44,330 nt of DNA from Comamonadaceae bacterium (GCA_947452785.1 CANGDZ010000025.1:1-44330), one strand, 5' to 3'. Positions 1 to 8,691 are shown, counted from the stretch's first letter. Made by a program: numbers and translations. Notes: generated by a model not told the origin, from the sequence alone.

Positions 1-64
1 CCGCAACCTCCTTCTCAAACCACTGACTTGCACAAACGGATCGGTGAATAGAAAAGTCAAGATT

Positions 65-96
65 CCGCATTGGATCGCTTGCGCGATCCAATGCGG
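65..96. repeat. Perfect 14-bp hairpin in intron 5' region
   Basis: Positions 65-78 pair perfectly with 83-96 around a TTGC loop. It is probably a stem of the intron RNA. It could also be a terminator-like hairpin next to an insertion site, but no T-run follows it. The intron 5' end has not been located, so the two readings cannot be separated. Confidence 0.5.
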
Positions 97-281
97 TGGA
101 ATTCAGCGTTTGACAATGTGGGGAAGTCTTTATAGGGGAGATCTCGCCTTGTTTCTGAAAGGAAGACGGCACTGCCGGAGCGAGAAGTCAGCAAAGGTCG
201 TAGTAGCTGCAAGCCGGGGCCGATGAGGCCACAAGGCAAAAGCGAAGGGCCGAACGAGAGTGAGTAAGCGAGGACAAGAGG

Positions 282-1667
282 ATGTCAAAGGCCATGCGTC
301 AGATGCCGGAGCAATCCGGGCGGGTAAGCGTAGCGCGGGGTGAAGCCCGGTGTGATCTTGCCAGCGACGAAGCCTGCGGCCCGCCTCTTGAGCACCCGCA
401 AACAGGGTCGGCAAAGCAGACGGCAGGCACTGGTGGCCTGCTGGAGGCGGCGCTGACGAGACAGAACCTGCAAACTGCGTGGAAGCGGGTCAAAGCCAAC
501 AAGGGCGCGGCAGGGGTGGACGGGCTCAATATTGAGCAAACCGCCCAGGTGCTGCGCACGAGCTGGCCCGACATCCGCCAAGCGCTGCTGGCAGGACGCT
601 ACCGGCCCAGTCCGGTACGCAAGGTGATGATTCCCAAGCCGGACGGCAGCCAGCGCGAGCTGGGCATCCCGACGGTTACAGATCGGCTGATCCAGCAAGC
701 TCTTTTGCAAGTGCTGCAACCGCTGATCGACCCTACATTCAGCGACCACAGCCACGGGTTTAGACCGGGCAGGCGTGCGCACGATGCGGTGAAAGCTGCG
801 CGGGCGTACGTCCAATCGGGCAAGCGCGTGGTGGTGGACGTGGACTTGGCCAAGTTCTTTGACCGGGTCAACCACGACATCCTGATCGACAGGCTGTGCA
901 AACGCATCGATGACGTTGGAGTGATCCGGCTGATACGGGCGTACCTGAACGCTGGGATCATGGATGGCGGGGTGGTGGTTGATCGAGATCTGGGCACGCC
1001 GCAAGGCGGGCCACTATCGCCCTTGCTGGCCAACGTGCTGCTGGACGAGGTGGACAAGGCGCTGCAGGCGCGGGGCTACAGCTTCGCGCGCTACGCTGAC
1101 GATTGCAACGTCTATGTTGGCAGCATCAAGGCGGGCGAGCGGGTGATGGGCTACCTCAGAAAACTGTACACGGGCTTGAAGCTTCAGATCAACGAAGCCA
1201 AAAGCGCCGTGGCCAGTGTCTTCGGACGCAAGTTTCTGGGGTATGCGCTGTGGGTGGCCAAGGGCAAAGAGGTCAAATGCAAGGTGGCGGACAAGCCGCT
1301 GCAAAACTTCAAAGCCAGAATCCGGCAACTCACGCGCCGCTCGGGAGGGCGCAGCATGGCACAAGTGGTGGAGAAGCTGAGGCCCTACGTGCTGGGCTGG
1401 AAGGCGTACTTTGGGATGGCGCAAACGCCCAGGGTCTGGCGCGAGCTGGACGAGTGGCTGCGTCATCGGCTCAGAGCCATCCAGCTCAAGCACTGGAAGC
1501 GGCCCCAGGCGATCTATAGGGGACTGAAGGCATTGGGAGCGAAGGAGAACGTGTCCAGGCAAGTGGCGGCGAACAGCCGACGCTGGTGGCGAAACAGTGA
1601 CCGGTTGCTCAAAACGGTGCTGACCATTGCGTACTTTGATGGGTTGGGAGTTCCAAGGCTGTCGTGA
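282..1667 (+). CDS. ltrA: Group II intron reverse transcriptase/maturase
   Basis: This 461-aa protein copies and helps splice its host intron. The reverse transcriptase domain covers roughly residues 60-330. It includes the DVDLAKFFD motif (from residue 186), GTPQGGPLSPLLANVLLDEV (from 238) and the catalytic YADD at 271-274. A maturase (group II intron X) domain follows at about 345-430, with the typical RPYVLGWKAYF run. The protein ends LGVPRLS without an HNH endonuclease domain, so mobility would depend on reverse splicing without its own second-strand nuclease. The ATG has GAGG directly upstream, a weak ribosome site usual for intron-encoded proteins. The reading frame is intact and the domain V RNA is present, so the element may still be active. 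Confidence 0.93.
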   Translation: MSKAMRQMPEQSGRVSVARGEARCDLASDEACGPPLEHPQTGSAKQTAGTGGLLEAALTRQNLQTAWKRVKANKGAAGVDGLNIEQTAQVLRTSWPDIRQALLAGRYRPSPVRKVMIPKPDGSQRELGIPTVTDRLIQQALLQVLQPLIDPTFSDHSHGFRPGRRAHDAVKAARAYVQSGKRVVVDVDLAKFFDRVNHDILIDRLCKRIDDVGVIRLIRAYLNAGIMDGGVVVDRDLGTPQGGPLSPLLANVLLDEVDKALQARGYSFARYADDCNVYVGSIKAGERVMGYLRKLYTGLKLQINEAKSAVASVFGRKFLGYALWVAKGKEVKCKVADKPLQNFKARIRQLTRRSGGRSMAQVVEKLRPYVLGWKAYFGMAQTPRVWRELDEWLRHRLRAIQLKHWKRPQAIYRGLKALGAKENVSRQVAANSRRWWRNSDRLLKTVLTIAYFDGLGVPRLS

Positions 1668-1784
1668 CCTCAAACTCTCGAACCGCCGGGTGCGGACCCG
1701 CATGCCCGGTGGTGTGGCAGGGGCGGCTGCAACAATTGCAGCCCCCCTATGCCGATGCTGCGCCAAATCGCGGCTCTCACGGAC

Positions 1785-2762
1785 TCAGGACGCCGGCGGC
1801 AGCCCCATCAACGCTAACTGCAAAGCCACACGGGCTTTGACGGGGCTAAGGCCTTGTGCAACGGCAATTGTGAACTCAGGTGCCGGAATCACTTGACCGA
1901 GAGGGCAACGGGTGGAACGCACCACTTGCACGCCATTGGCCATAGCTTGTTGCAGAGCCTCGGTCAAAGACTGTGACAATGTGCCATTACCCGTGCCCGC
2001 AGCCACCAGTCCTCGCACACCGGCTTGCACCAGGGCTCGCACTACAACTCCGGTCGAACCCGCATGGTTCATCACAATTTCGACCTGCGGCCACGTGCTC
2101 GGCGCAGGCAAGGCAGAGCCATCCCACAATGGTCGAGTCCGGGCCGCAGGGGAACTGATCCAACGCACACGGGCTTCTTCAACCCAGCCCAAAGGGCCGG
2201 CTTCACCGGAACTGAACGCATCCAAACGGTAAGGATGAATTTTTTGCACCTGCTCAGCGGCATGCACAACCCCAGCGCACACCACCACCACACCTGAGGC
2301 CTTCGCATCCATGGCCACCGACAGTGCGTCCAGTAAATTCTGCGGACCATCCGGGCTCAAGGCCGACGCTGGGCGCATGGCGCAGGTCAACACCACGGGC
2401 TTGCCAGGGGGCAATACAGACTGGAGGAAAAAAGCGGTTTCTTCGATCGTGTCAGTGCCATGCGTGATCACCACGCTCTGTACATCCGGCTGGGCTAAGG
2501 CGTGGGCGGTGCGCTGCACCAGCCGGGCCCACACGGTCTCATTCATGTCCTTGCTGTCCACTTGGGCCACTTGCTCAAAGACCAACTCATAACCCATCAG
2601 ATGCGCGGCCAAATCAGGGATGTCCGCCAACAAAGCTTCCACACCCACCTGAGCGGCCACATAGCCAATGTTGTCGCTGCGCAACGCAGATCGGCCTGCA
2701 ATCGTCCCGCCAGTGCCCAAAATCACAATTTTTTGCAATGAATGTGTATGAACCACTTGCAC
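1785..2762 (-). CDS. L-asparaginase family protein
   Basis: The 325-aa product belongs to the asparaginase/glutaminase family, which hydrolyses L-asparagine to aspartate and ammonia. The N-terminal GTGGTIAG motif carries the nucleophile candidate Thr20. The second signature, VVITHGTDTIEETAFF, gives Thr103-Asp104. There is no signal peptide, so a cytoplasmic enzyme is likely. The family also contains glutaminases, and sequence alone does not settle the substrate. The gene is convergent with the group II intron, whose 3' end is about 30 bp from the stop codon. Its start is about 95 bp from divergent lexA, and the SOS box of lexA lies in that gap, so SOS control of this gene cannot be excluded. 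Confidence 0.88.
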   Translation of the reverse strand: MQVVHTHSLQKIVILGTGGTIAGRSALRSDNIGYVAAQVGVEALLADIPDLAAHLMGYELVFEQVAQVDSKDMNETVWARLVQRTAHALAQPDVQSVVITHGTDTIEETAFFLQSVLPPGKPVVLTCAMRPASALSPDGPQNLLDALSVAMDAKASGVVVVCAGVVHAAEQVQKIHPYRLDAFSSGEAGPLGWVEEARVRWISSPAARTRPLWDGSALPAPSTWPQVEIVMNHAGSTGVVVRALVQAGVRGLVAAGTGNGTLSQSLTEALQQAMANGVQVVRSTRCPLGQVIPAPEFTIAVAQGLSPVKARVALQLALMGLPPAS

Positions 2763-2790
2763 AACCTTAAGAACTGGTTAAAAATACAGG

Positions 2791-2810
2791 TACTGGATAA
2801 GAAAACAGTG
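2791..2810. promoter_or_regulatory. LexA (SOS) box upstream of lexA
   Basis: TACTGGATAAGAAAACAGTG matches the CTGT-N8-ACAG type of SOS box with one change (CTGG instead of CTGT), plus flanking TA and T. It is 48 bp before the lexA start, which is the normal place for autoregulation. It also lies about 30 bp upstream of the divergent asparaginase start. Confidence 0.8.
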
Positions 2811-2857
2811 TTTTCACCCAAACCCTGAACGCGATTGACGCCAAAGAGGAACATCAG

Positions 2858-3535
2858 ATGATCATGACTCAGACAGACCATCCCAAGCTGACGGCCAGGC
2901 AACAACAAATTCTGGAATTAATCCAGAACAGCATAGCCGAAACTGGTGCCCCCCCGACACGGGCTGAGATCGCGCGCACCTTGGGTTTCAAGTCCGCCAA
3001 CGCCGCTGAAGAACATCTCCAAGCCCTGGCACGCAAGGGCGTGATCGACTTGGTCAGCGGCACCTCGCGTGGCATCCGGCTCAAAGGCGCGTCCCGTATG
3101 CGCAGTGACTCTGATTCAGGCAGTGGCCTTCTTGCCAGCTTGACGCAATGGGCGCTGCCCTTGGTCGGCCGCGTGGCTGCCGGCTCACCCATCTTGGCGC
3201 AAGAGCATGTGGACACCACCTACCACGTCGAAAACAACCTCTTTCAAGAACGTCCCGATTACCTGCTGCGCGTACGCGGCATGTCCATGCGCGACGCCGG
3301 CATCATGGACGGCGACTTGCTCGCCGTCAAAGCCACCAAAGATGTGCGTAACGGTCAAATCGTGGTGGCCCGCTTGGGTGACGAAGTCACCGTGAAGCGC
3401 TTGCGCCGCAGTGCCGGCATGATCGAGTTGCTGCCTGAAAACCCCGACTACAACATCATCGTGGTCAACCCCGAAGAGCCCTTCGACATTGAAGGCCTCG
3501 CGGTCGGTTTGATCCGCAACACCTTGCTGATGTAA
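2858..3535 (+). CDS. lexA: LexA repressor
   Basis: LexA represses SOS DNA-repair genes and cleaves itself when RecA filaments form. The 225-aa protein has the N-terminal winged helix (about residues 10-75, [12 protein letters not shown] to SRGIRL). The C-terminal S24 peptidase domain shows the scissile Ala108-Gly109, the nucleophile Ser143 (RGMSMRD) and the general base Lys180 (VTVKRL). These are each 24 residues later than in E. coli LexA, because of a longer, Ser-rich linker around residues 80-95. The ATG at 2858 follows AGAGGA with 7-nt spacing; a second ATG six bases on is possible. The SOS box at 2791-2810 points to autoregulation. Confidence 0.97.
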   Translation: MIMTQTDHPKLTARQQQILELIQNSIAETGAPPTRAEIARTLGFKSANAAEEHLQALARKGVIDLVSGTSRGIRLKGASRMRSDSDSGSGLLASLTQWALPLVGRVAAGSPILAQEHVDTTYHVENNLFQERPDYLLRVRGMSMRDAGIMDGDLLAVKATKDVRNGQIVVARLGDEVTVKRLRRSAGMIELLPENPDYNIIVVNPEEPFDIEGLAVGLIRNTLLM

Positions 3536-3579
3536 GTCAGCCCCCCTTTTTTCATCACGCGCTGCTTCGGGTGGCGGGC

Positions 3580-3604
3580 GCTGACAAGGAATTTCCCTGT
3601 CAGC
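3580..3604. terminator. Inverted repeat after lexA, possible terminator
   Basis: GCTGACAAGGAA and TTCCCTGTCAGC form 12-bp arms with one mismatch around a single T. The repeat lies 45 bp after the lexA stop. A T-rich stretch appears about 15 nt later rather than directly after the stem, so it is a weak intrinsic terminator candidate and may be a protein-binding site instead. Confidence 0.4.
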
Positions 3605-3671
3605 CCTGGAGAGGTGCGTCCTTTTTTAATCCTGCCTATGTTCAACCTCCTGGTTCTTTGAAAGGTTTCAC

Positions 3672-4013
3672 ATGGGAATCGCTCTCTTCTCCATTTTCGC
3701 TTCTATCGTTGACATGCTGGGCCGCTGGCTCAACCCGCCTCGCGCCACGGTGCGACCTTCAGGCTCTGCAATGCGCGCACAAACTCGGATCACACCGCAG
3801 CAGTGGGCCATCAACACGGTCAATGGCAAATCAACAGGTTTGCGCCTGAGCACGCCAACAAGCCGATCCACACCTTTGCGGGTAGTTCGTCTCAGCGAAG
3901 CGGGCGCTCAACCGGAGTGCGCAGGCCGCATGCGCATTTCAGGCCGAATGGCCGATGTGTGCGCTGAACTGGATCGATTGGTCGCCAAAGAGGCACAAAA
4001 CTTGGCTCATTAA
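3672..4013 (+). CDS. Small hypothetical protein downstream of lexA
   Basis: The 113-aa product is not a family I recognise. It starts with a short hydrophobic segment (MGIALFSIFASIVDML), has a basic Ser/Thr/Pro/Arg-rich middle, and ends with a helical, acidic stretch (RMADVCAELDRLVAKEAQNLAH). A GAAAGG ribosome site lies about 8 nt before the ATG. It is on the same strand as lexA, 136 bp downstream, and could be read through from the lexA promoter. No SOS box is visible directly before it. Function cannot be inferred. SulA-like cell-division inhibitors often follow lexA in other bacteria, but I see no SulA-like sequence here. Confidence 0.65.
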   Translation: MGIALFSIFASIVDMLGRWLNPPRATVRPSGSAMRAQTRITPQQWAINTVNGKSTGLRLSTPTSRSTPLRVVRLSEAGAQPECAGRMRISGRMADVCAELDRLVAKEAQNLAH

Positions 4014-4020
4014 CAGGGCC

Positions 4021-4039
4021 CAGACCCTGTCAGGGTCTG
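4021..4039. repeat. Short perfect inverted repeat between genes
   Basis: CAGACCCT and AGGGTCTG pair around a GTC loop just after the preceding stop codon. No T-run follows, so it is at most a weak terminator or an RNA-stability hairpin. Confidence 0.4.
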
Positions 4040-4052
4040 TCGTCAAGGCACA

Positions 4053-5069
4053 ATGGAGGGTATGAACATTGTGATCCTTGATGACTACCAAGACGTGGTG
4101 AGAAAACTCGACTGCGCATCCAAACTTGACGCGTTTCCTGCAAAGGTCTACACCAACACGGTCAAAGGTATTGGCCAACTGTCGGTACGACTGAAAGACG
4201 CTGACGTGCTCGTGCTGATCCGAGAGCGCACGCCTTTGAATCGGCAATTGTTGGAAAAGTTGCCCCGCTTGAAGTTGATTTCACAAACAGGCCATGCGGG
4301 TAGCCACATCGATTTGGCTGCCTGTACCGAGCGCGGTATTGCCGTTGCGCAAGGCACTGGTTCACCTTACGCCCCTGCAGAATTGACCTGGGCCCTGATC
4401 ATGGCATCCGCTAAACGATTGCCCCAATACATCAGCAACCTCAAACATGGGGTTTGGCAACAATCGGGACTCAAAGCCGCTTCCATGCCCGTCAATTTCA
4501 GCCTGGGCACCGTCTTGCGCGGTAAGACCCTGGGCATCTGGGGCTACGGCAAAATTGGGCAACTGGTCGCCGGTTACGGCAAGGCCTTTGGCATGCGCGT
4601 GTTGGTTTGGGGCAGTGCGGAGTCGCGTGCTCGCGCCGCACAGGATGGCTTTATTCCAGCTGCAACGCGACAGGCTTTTTTTGAAGAATCCGATGTCCTT
4701 TCATTACATTTGCGTTTGAGCGACGCCACCCGCGCCATCGTTAAATTGGAAGACCTGTCGCGCATGAAGCAGACCGCTTTGATCGTCAACACCTCGCGCG
4801 CAGAACTGATCGAGCAAGACGCCTTGATCAGCGCACTCAACCGCGGCCGCCCAGGCTTGGCTGCTGTGGATGTGTTTGAAGTCGAACCCATTTTGCAAGG
4901 CCATGCGCTGCTGCGCCTGGAAAACTGCATCTGCACGCCGCACATCGGCTATGTCGAAAAAGACAATTACGAGCTGTACTTTGGCGCTGCATTTGACAAC
5001 GTGGTCAACTTCATCAAGGGCACGCCGACCAACATCGTCAATCCTGGCGCTTTGCAAGTCCGGCGCTGA
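4053..5069 (+). CDS. D-2-hydroxyacid dehydrogenase family (NAD-dependent)
   Basis: The protein (338 aa from 4053, or 335 aa from an in-frame ATG at 4062) belongs to the D-isomer-specific 2-hydroxyacid dehydrogenase family, related to phosphoglycerate dehydrogenase. It interconverts a 2-hydroxyacid and a 2-oxoacid with NAD(P). The nucleotide-binding loop reads GYGKIGQLVAGYGKAFGM. The catalytic set is the Arg in VNTSRAELIE, the Glu in VDVFEVEP and the His in CTPHIGYVEKDNYE. There is no ACT domain, so it is not a full SerA. AAGG sits five bases before the first ATG, while GGAGGG lies too close to the second, so the start is uncertain. The MFS gene that follows is 22 bp away on the same strand and may export or import the substrate. 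Confidence 0.85.
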   Translation: MEGMNIVILDDYQDVVRKLDCASKLDAFPAKVYTNTVKGIGQLSVRLKDADVLVLIRERTPLNRQLLEKLPRLKLISQTGHAGSHIDLAACTERGIAVAQGTGSPYAPAELTWALIMASAKRLPQYISNLKHGVWQQSGLKAASMPVNFSLGTVLRGKTLGIWGYGKIGQLVAGYGKAFGMRVLVWGSAESRARAAQDGFIPAATRQAFFEESDVLSLHLRLSDATRAIVKLEDLSRMKQTALIVNTSRAELIEQDALISALNRGRPGLAAVDVFEVEPILQGHALLRLENCICTPHIGYVEKDNYELYFGAAFDNVVNFIKGTPTNIVNPGALQVRR

Positions 5070-5091
5070 AACGGCGCCCAGGAATGACCCC

Positions 5092-6288
5092 TTGGGCACC
5101 CACTTAAAAACCTCCTTGCCTCGGGTCCTATGGCCGCTGATGTTTGGCAACATTGTGATCGGCACCGGCGTCATGATGGTCACGGGCATCTTGACGGAGA
5201 TCAGTAGTTCGCTGCAGGTGTCCATTGCCACGGCTGGGCAATTGATTTCCACCTCGGCCATATGCACCTGCATTGGTGCGCCCTTGTTTGCAGCTTGGGT
5301 GGCCGGATGGGACCGCCAAAAACTCCTCACGGCCAGTTTGCTTTGGTACAGCCTCTTGCATGCGCTGGCCGCATTGTCAGATCAATTTTCGGCCCTGCTC
5401 ACTTGGAGAGCGTTGGCCATGGCGGGCGCCGCCATTTTCACGCCGCAAGCGGCCTCTTGCATCGGCCTACTGGTGCCTCCCGCACAACGGGGGCGTGCAA
5501 TCACCTTCATCTTTTTAGGCTGGTCCGTGGCCTCGGTGATCGGCACGCCTTTCGGGGCTTGGTTGGGTGGCACGTGGGGCTGGCGCTATGCTTTCGGCTT
5601 GATCAGCATGCTCTCGCTGATCAGTGCGGCGTGGCTGTGGCGCTCCTTGCCTGCAGGCATTGTTCCGCCCCCTTTGTCGCGCGCCGCTTGGCAAACCACC
5701 CTGGGCTCGCGCACCCTGATGCTCACGGTCAGCGTCACCATGGCTTCTGCGGCTGGCCAATTTGTGCTGTTCAGTTACATGGCGCCTTATCTCAAAACCA
5801 TCTTGGGTGTCAGCACCACCAACTTGAGCCTGTTGCTGCTGATGTTCGGCTGCGCAGGTTTTGTCGGCAATGCCTTCGTGGCCCGCCACATCGACCAGAT
5901 CAGTCCTTCGCGCTGCGTGATGATTTCATTGGCGTGCATGGCGTGTGGCTTGGGCTTTTTCTCGTTGGTGACATCCGCAGCATGGCTGGCACTGGCTTTT
6001 TTACCATGGGGCTTGGGGCTGTTCTCGACCAACTCTGCGCAACAAGCACGGCTGGTGCAACTGGCCCCCGATTTGGCCTCGGCCTCGATTGCCCTGAATT
6101 CTTCGGCCATTTACGCAGGTCAAGCCATCGGCGCGGGGATGGGGGGCTGGTTGATCTTGCATCAGGGGTTGACCGTCTTGCCAGGCTATGCCTTGCTCGG
6201 AATGGTTTTGGCCATGACCGTCAGCTGGCAAGCCAGTCGTTACGCCAAGAGCCACCCCTTGCACCAGAGCGCCGGAGTGCACGGATAA
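5092..6288 (+). CDS. MFS transporter
   Basis: This is a 398-aa major facilitator with about 12 hydrophobic segments and no large soluble domain. The first helix begins around LPRVLWPLMFGNIVIGTGVM, and the loop between helices 2 and 3 is short. The open frame runs back into the dehydrogenase gene. I chose TTG at 5092 because AGGA lies 8 nt upstream and the first membrane segment follows soon after; ATG at 5140 would cut into that segment. The sequence resembles arabinose-efflux-type drug or sugar exporters, but the substrate is unknown. It probably shares a transcript with the upstream dehydrogenase. Confidence 0.82.
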   Translation: MGTHLKTSLPRVLWPLMFGNIVIGTGVMMVTGILTEISSSLQVSIATAGQLISTSAICTCIGAPLFAAWVAGWDRQKLLTASLLWYSLLHALAALSDQFSALLTWRALAMAGAAIFTPQAASCIGLLVPPAQRGRAITFIFLGWSVASVIGTPFGAWLGGTWGWRYAFGLISMLSLISAAWLWRSLPAGIVPPPLSRAAWQTTLGSRTLMLTVSVTMASAAGQFVLFSYMAPYLKTILGVSTTNLSLLLLMFGCAGFVGNAFVARHIDQISPSRCVMISLACMACGLGFFSLVTSAAWLALAFLPWGLGLFSTNSAQQARLVQLAPDLASASIALNSSAIYAGQAIGAGMGGWLILHQGLTVLPGYALLGMVLAMTVSWQASRYAKSHPLHQSAGVHG

Positions 6289-6330
6289 TGTGCAAAGAAT
6301 TTGTCTTTTTTATTTTTTGATTGAGTTGTT

Positions 6331-7851
6331 ATGAACCTTGCTTTTAAACAAGTGGCCATCATCGGTGCCGGTGCCATGGGCCGTGGCATCGCGCAAATTG
6401 CCACCCAAGCCGGCAGCCTAGTGTGGCTGTATGACACACAACCCGAAGCAGTGCAAAAAGCGCGTGACGCCGTCTTTGAGCAATGGGACAAGATGCAAGA
6501 AAAAGGTCGCCTGACGGCCGAGGCCGTGACAAGCCACAAAAGTCGTCTCTTGGCCGCCAGCAGCTTGCAAGATCTGGCCGCCTGCGACTTGGTGATTGAA
6601 GCCATCGTGGAGCGCCTGGACATCAAACAAAAACTGTTCGCCGAACTTGAAACCGTGATCCAAGCCGACTGCGTTTTGGTGACCAACACCTCATCGCTAT
6701 CGGTCACCGCCATTGCCGCCGCACTCAAGCGACCAGCGCAATTTGCGGGTTACCACTTCTTCAACCCCGTGCCACTGATGAAGGTGGTCGAGGTGATTGC
6801 GGGCCTGAAAACCGACGCCGCCGTCTGCGTGCAACTCACCGCTTTTGCCAAAGCCATGGGGCACACGCCCGTGCAGGCGCAAGACACGCCGGGCTTCATC
6901 GTCAACCACGCCGGCCGAGGTTATGGCACCGAGGCGCTGCGCATTGTGAACGAGGGTGTGGCTGATTTCGCCACGATTGACCGTATCTTGCGTGACCAAG
7001 TGGGCTTCAAACTGGGCCCCTTTGAACTCTTCGACTTGACCGCCCTGGACGTGTCACACCCGGTCATGGAGTCCATCTACAACCAGTACTACCAAGAGCC
7101 GCGCTACCGCCCCAGCGTGATCACCGCGCAGCGACTGGCCGGTGGTGTGGTGGGTAAAAAAGTGGGCGAAGGTTTCTACAAATATGTGCAAGGCAAAGCC
7201 CAGATACCGCCAGAGCCCACTGTGCCGCAAGTGAACGACATGCCGCCGGTTTGGGTCTCGCCCCGCGCCACCCGACGCATGGAATTGCTGCAATTGCTCA
7301 AAGACCTGGGCGCGCAGATTGAAACCGGTGCCTCGCCCTCACCCATCGCGTTGACCCTGGTCGCCCCGCTGGGCTTTGATGTGACCACAGTGGCCGTGGT
7401 GGAGCGCCTGGACCCGGCTCGCACCGTGGGCATCGACATGCTGTTTGACGATGCCGCCACCAAGCGCCGTGTACTGGCCACCAACCCTGCAACACGCAGC
7501 GACATGCGCGAAGCTGCTCACGCGCTGTTTGCGCGCGACGGAAAGGCCGTGAGCGTGATCCGCGACAGTGGCGGTTTTGTCACCCAGCGCGTGGTGGGCA
7601 ATATCGTCAACATCGCATCCGACATGTGCCAACAAGGCGTGTGCAGCCCGCAGGATCTTGAGACGGCCGTCACCCTGGGTCTGGGCTACCCGGTTGGCCC
7701 CTTGGCCATGGGCAACCAACTGGGCCCAACCAATGTGCTGGAAGTGCTGTTCAACATGCAAACCGTCTATGGCGACACCCGCTACCGCCCCAGTCCCTGG
7801 CTGCGTCGCCGCGGCGCCATTGGTTTGTCTTTGATGCATGAAGAGGCCTGA
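6331..7851 (+). CDS. 3-hydroxyacyl-CoA dehydrogenase, PaaH-like
   Basis: This 506-aa enzyme oxidises 3-hydroxyacyl-CoA to 3-oxoacyl-CoA with NAD. The N-terminal Rossmann domain opens with IIGAGAMGRGIAQIA (residues 10-24). The catalytic His lies in GYHFFNPVPLMKVVEV. Two C-terminal dimerisation domains follow: one near residues 185-290 (PGFIVNHAGRGYGTEAL) and one near 410-495 (GGFVTQRVVGNIVNIA). This double C-terminal layout and the length are those of PaaH/PaaC-type enzymes rather than short FadB2 types. No other phenylacetate genes are nearby, so the true substrate is probably a different acyl-CoA. It leads a same-strand run of five genes, with 3 bp to the next. Confidence 0.92.
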   Translation: MNLAFKQVAIIGAGAMGRGIAQIATQAGSLVWLYDTQPEAVQKARDAVFEQWDKMQEKGRLTAEAVTSHKSRLLAASSLQDLAACDLVIEAIVERLDIKQKLFAELETVIQADCVLVTNTSSLSVTAIAAALKRPAQFAGYHFFNPVPLMKVVEVIAGLKTDAAVCVQLTAFAKAMGHTPVQAQDTPGFIVNHAGRGYGTEALRIVNEGVADFATIDRILRDQVGFKLGPFELFDLTALDVSHPVMESIYNQYYQEPRYRPSVITAQRLAGGVVGKKVGEGFYKYVQGKAQIPPEPTVPQVNDMPPVWVSPRATRRMELLQLLKDLGAQIETGASPSPIALTLVAPLGFDVTTVAVVERLDPARTVGIDMLFDDAATKRRVLATNPATRSDMREAAHALFARDGKAVSVIRDSGGFVTQRVVGNIVNIASDMCQQGVCSPQDLETAVTLGLGYPVGPLAMGNQLGPTNVLEVLFNMQTVYGDTRYRPSPWLRRRGAIGLSLMHEEA

Positions 7852-7854
7852 GCC

Positions 7855-8634
7855 ATGACCGCGCAACTGATCGGATCCTCTGAAGGCGCCACGCTGATTC
7901 TCACGTTGAGCAACCCCGAGTTTCGCAATGCCTTGGGTCCAGAGATGTACGCCGCAGGCGTCGAGGCCTTGAACGCAGCCGAGTCCAGCCCTGAGGTGCG
8001 CAGCGTCATCATCACCGGCGCGGGCGGGCTGTTCAGTGCAGGAGGCAACTTGCAACGCCTGCAGGCCAATCGGCAACAACCACCGGAGCACCAAGCCCAA
8101 AGCATTGAAGGTTTGCACAACTGGATTGAAGCCATTCGCGCTTTTCCCAAACCCGTGATTGCGGCGGTGGAAGGCGCGGCGGCCGGTGCCGGTTTTTCTT
8201 TGGCCTTGGCCTGCGACCTGATCGTCGCGGCCCGCGACAGCGTGTTCGTCATGGCCTACAGCAACATCGCACTGTCCCCAGATGGCGGCGCCACTTGGAG
8301 CTTGTCGCGTGCACTGCCGCGTCAATTGGCCAGTGAGTTGTTAATGTGCGGTGAACGTATGAGCGCCGAGCGGCTGCACACGCTGGGCGTGGTGAACCGT
8401 TTGAGCGAATCCGGACAAGCCATGACCGTGGCCTTGGCAATGGCTGATAACATCAACGCTCGCGCACCTAACGCCATCGCCAGCATCAAAGAGTTGCTGA
8501 GCGATGCCGACGGCAGCAACCTGAACCAACAACTCGCTCGTGAGCGAGATCATTTTGTGAAAAACCTGCACCACAGTAATGCCGGCATCGGCATCGGTGC
8601 TTTTTTGAACAAGCAAAAACCCACATACGAATAA
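7855..8634 (+). CDS. Enoyl-CoA hydratase/isomerase family protein
   Basis: The 259-aa crotonase-fold protein binds acyl-CoA and normally hydrates or isomerises an enoyl-CoA. The oxyanion-hole segments are GAGGLFSAGGNLQRL and EGAAAGAGFSLALACD. The position that often holds a catalytic Glu reads NIALSPDGGATWSL, with an Asp, as in PaaG-like isomerases and the so-called alternative oxepin-CoA hydrolases. Hydratase activity is therefore likely but not certain. The ATG is 3 bp after the dehydrogenase stop, so the two are cotranscribed and probably translationally coupled. Together they would convert an enoyl-CoA to a 3-oxoacyl-CoA. Confidence 0.9.
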   Translation: MTAQLIGSSEGATLILTLSNPEFRNALGPEMYAAGVEALNAAESSPEVRSVIITGAGGLFSAGGNLQRLQANRQQPPEHQAQSIEGLHNWIEAIRAFPKPVIAAVEGAAAGAGFSLALACDLIVAARDSVFVMAYSNIALSPDGGATWSLSRALPRQLASELLMCGERMSAERLHTLGVVNRLSESGQAMTVALAMADNINARAPNAIASIKELLSDADGSNLNQQLARERDHFVKNLHHSNAGIGIGAFLNKQKPTYE

Positions 8635-8691
8635 GCTGACTGGTCCCCCAGGCGACAAATTCCCCTTCGACAGTCACTCAAAAGACAGACT

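Larger units (their letters stand above)
1..1756 (+). mobile_element. Group II intron (5' end not resolved)
   Basis: The 3' part is clear. A domain V hairpin lies at 1682-1713: nine base pairs (ACCGCCGGG with CCCGGTGGT, one G-U), an inner TGCG/CGCA helix and a two-base TG bulge. Domain VI follows at 1716-1753 with an unpaired A near 1749. That A is about 7 nt before a likely 3' splice site after CCGAT at 1756. The maturase gene sits upstream as expected for domain IV. Positions 1-281 have no other gene and read as structured intron RNA (domains I-III). I cannot see the 5' splice site, so the intron may begin before the window. It ends about 30 bp past the stop codon of the convergent asparaginase gene, so it does not interrupt a coding region here. 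Confidence 0.75.

Noticed and set aside
285..1004. Long minus-strand open frame (239 aa) opposite the intron reverse transcriptase
   Set aside because: It is the shadow of the plus-strand RT gene: no ribosome site, and a His/Arg/Gln-rich composition typical of antisense GC-rich DNA.
4021..4039. Strong intrinsic terminator after the small gene
   Set aside because: The stem is perfect but short and has no T-run, so I kept it only as an inverted repeat.
5262..6320. 352-aa plus-strand frame overlapping the MFS gene
   Set aside because: It is an out-of-frame copy of the MFS gene with Arg/His-rich composition and no membrane segments or start signal.
6331..8634. Complete phenylacetate degradation cluster
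   Set aside because: The PaaH-like and PaaG-like genes are suggestive, but no paaABCDE, paaK, paaZ or paaJ genes accompany them, and the neighbours point to another acyl-CoA substrate.
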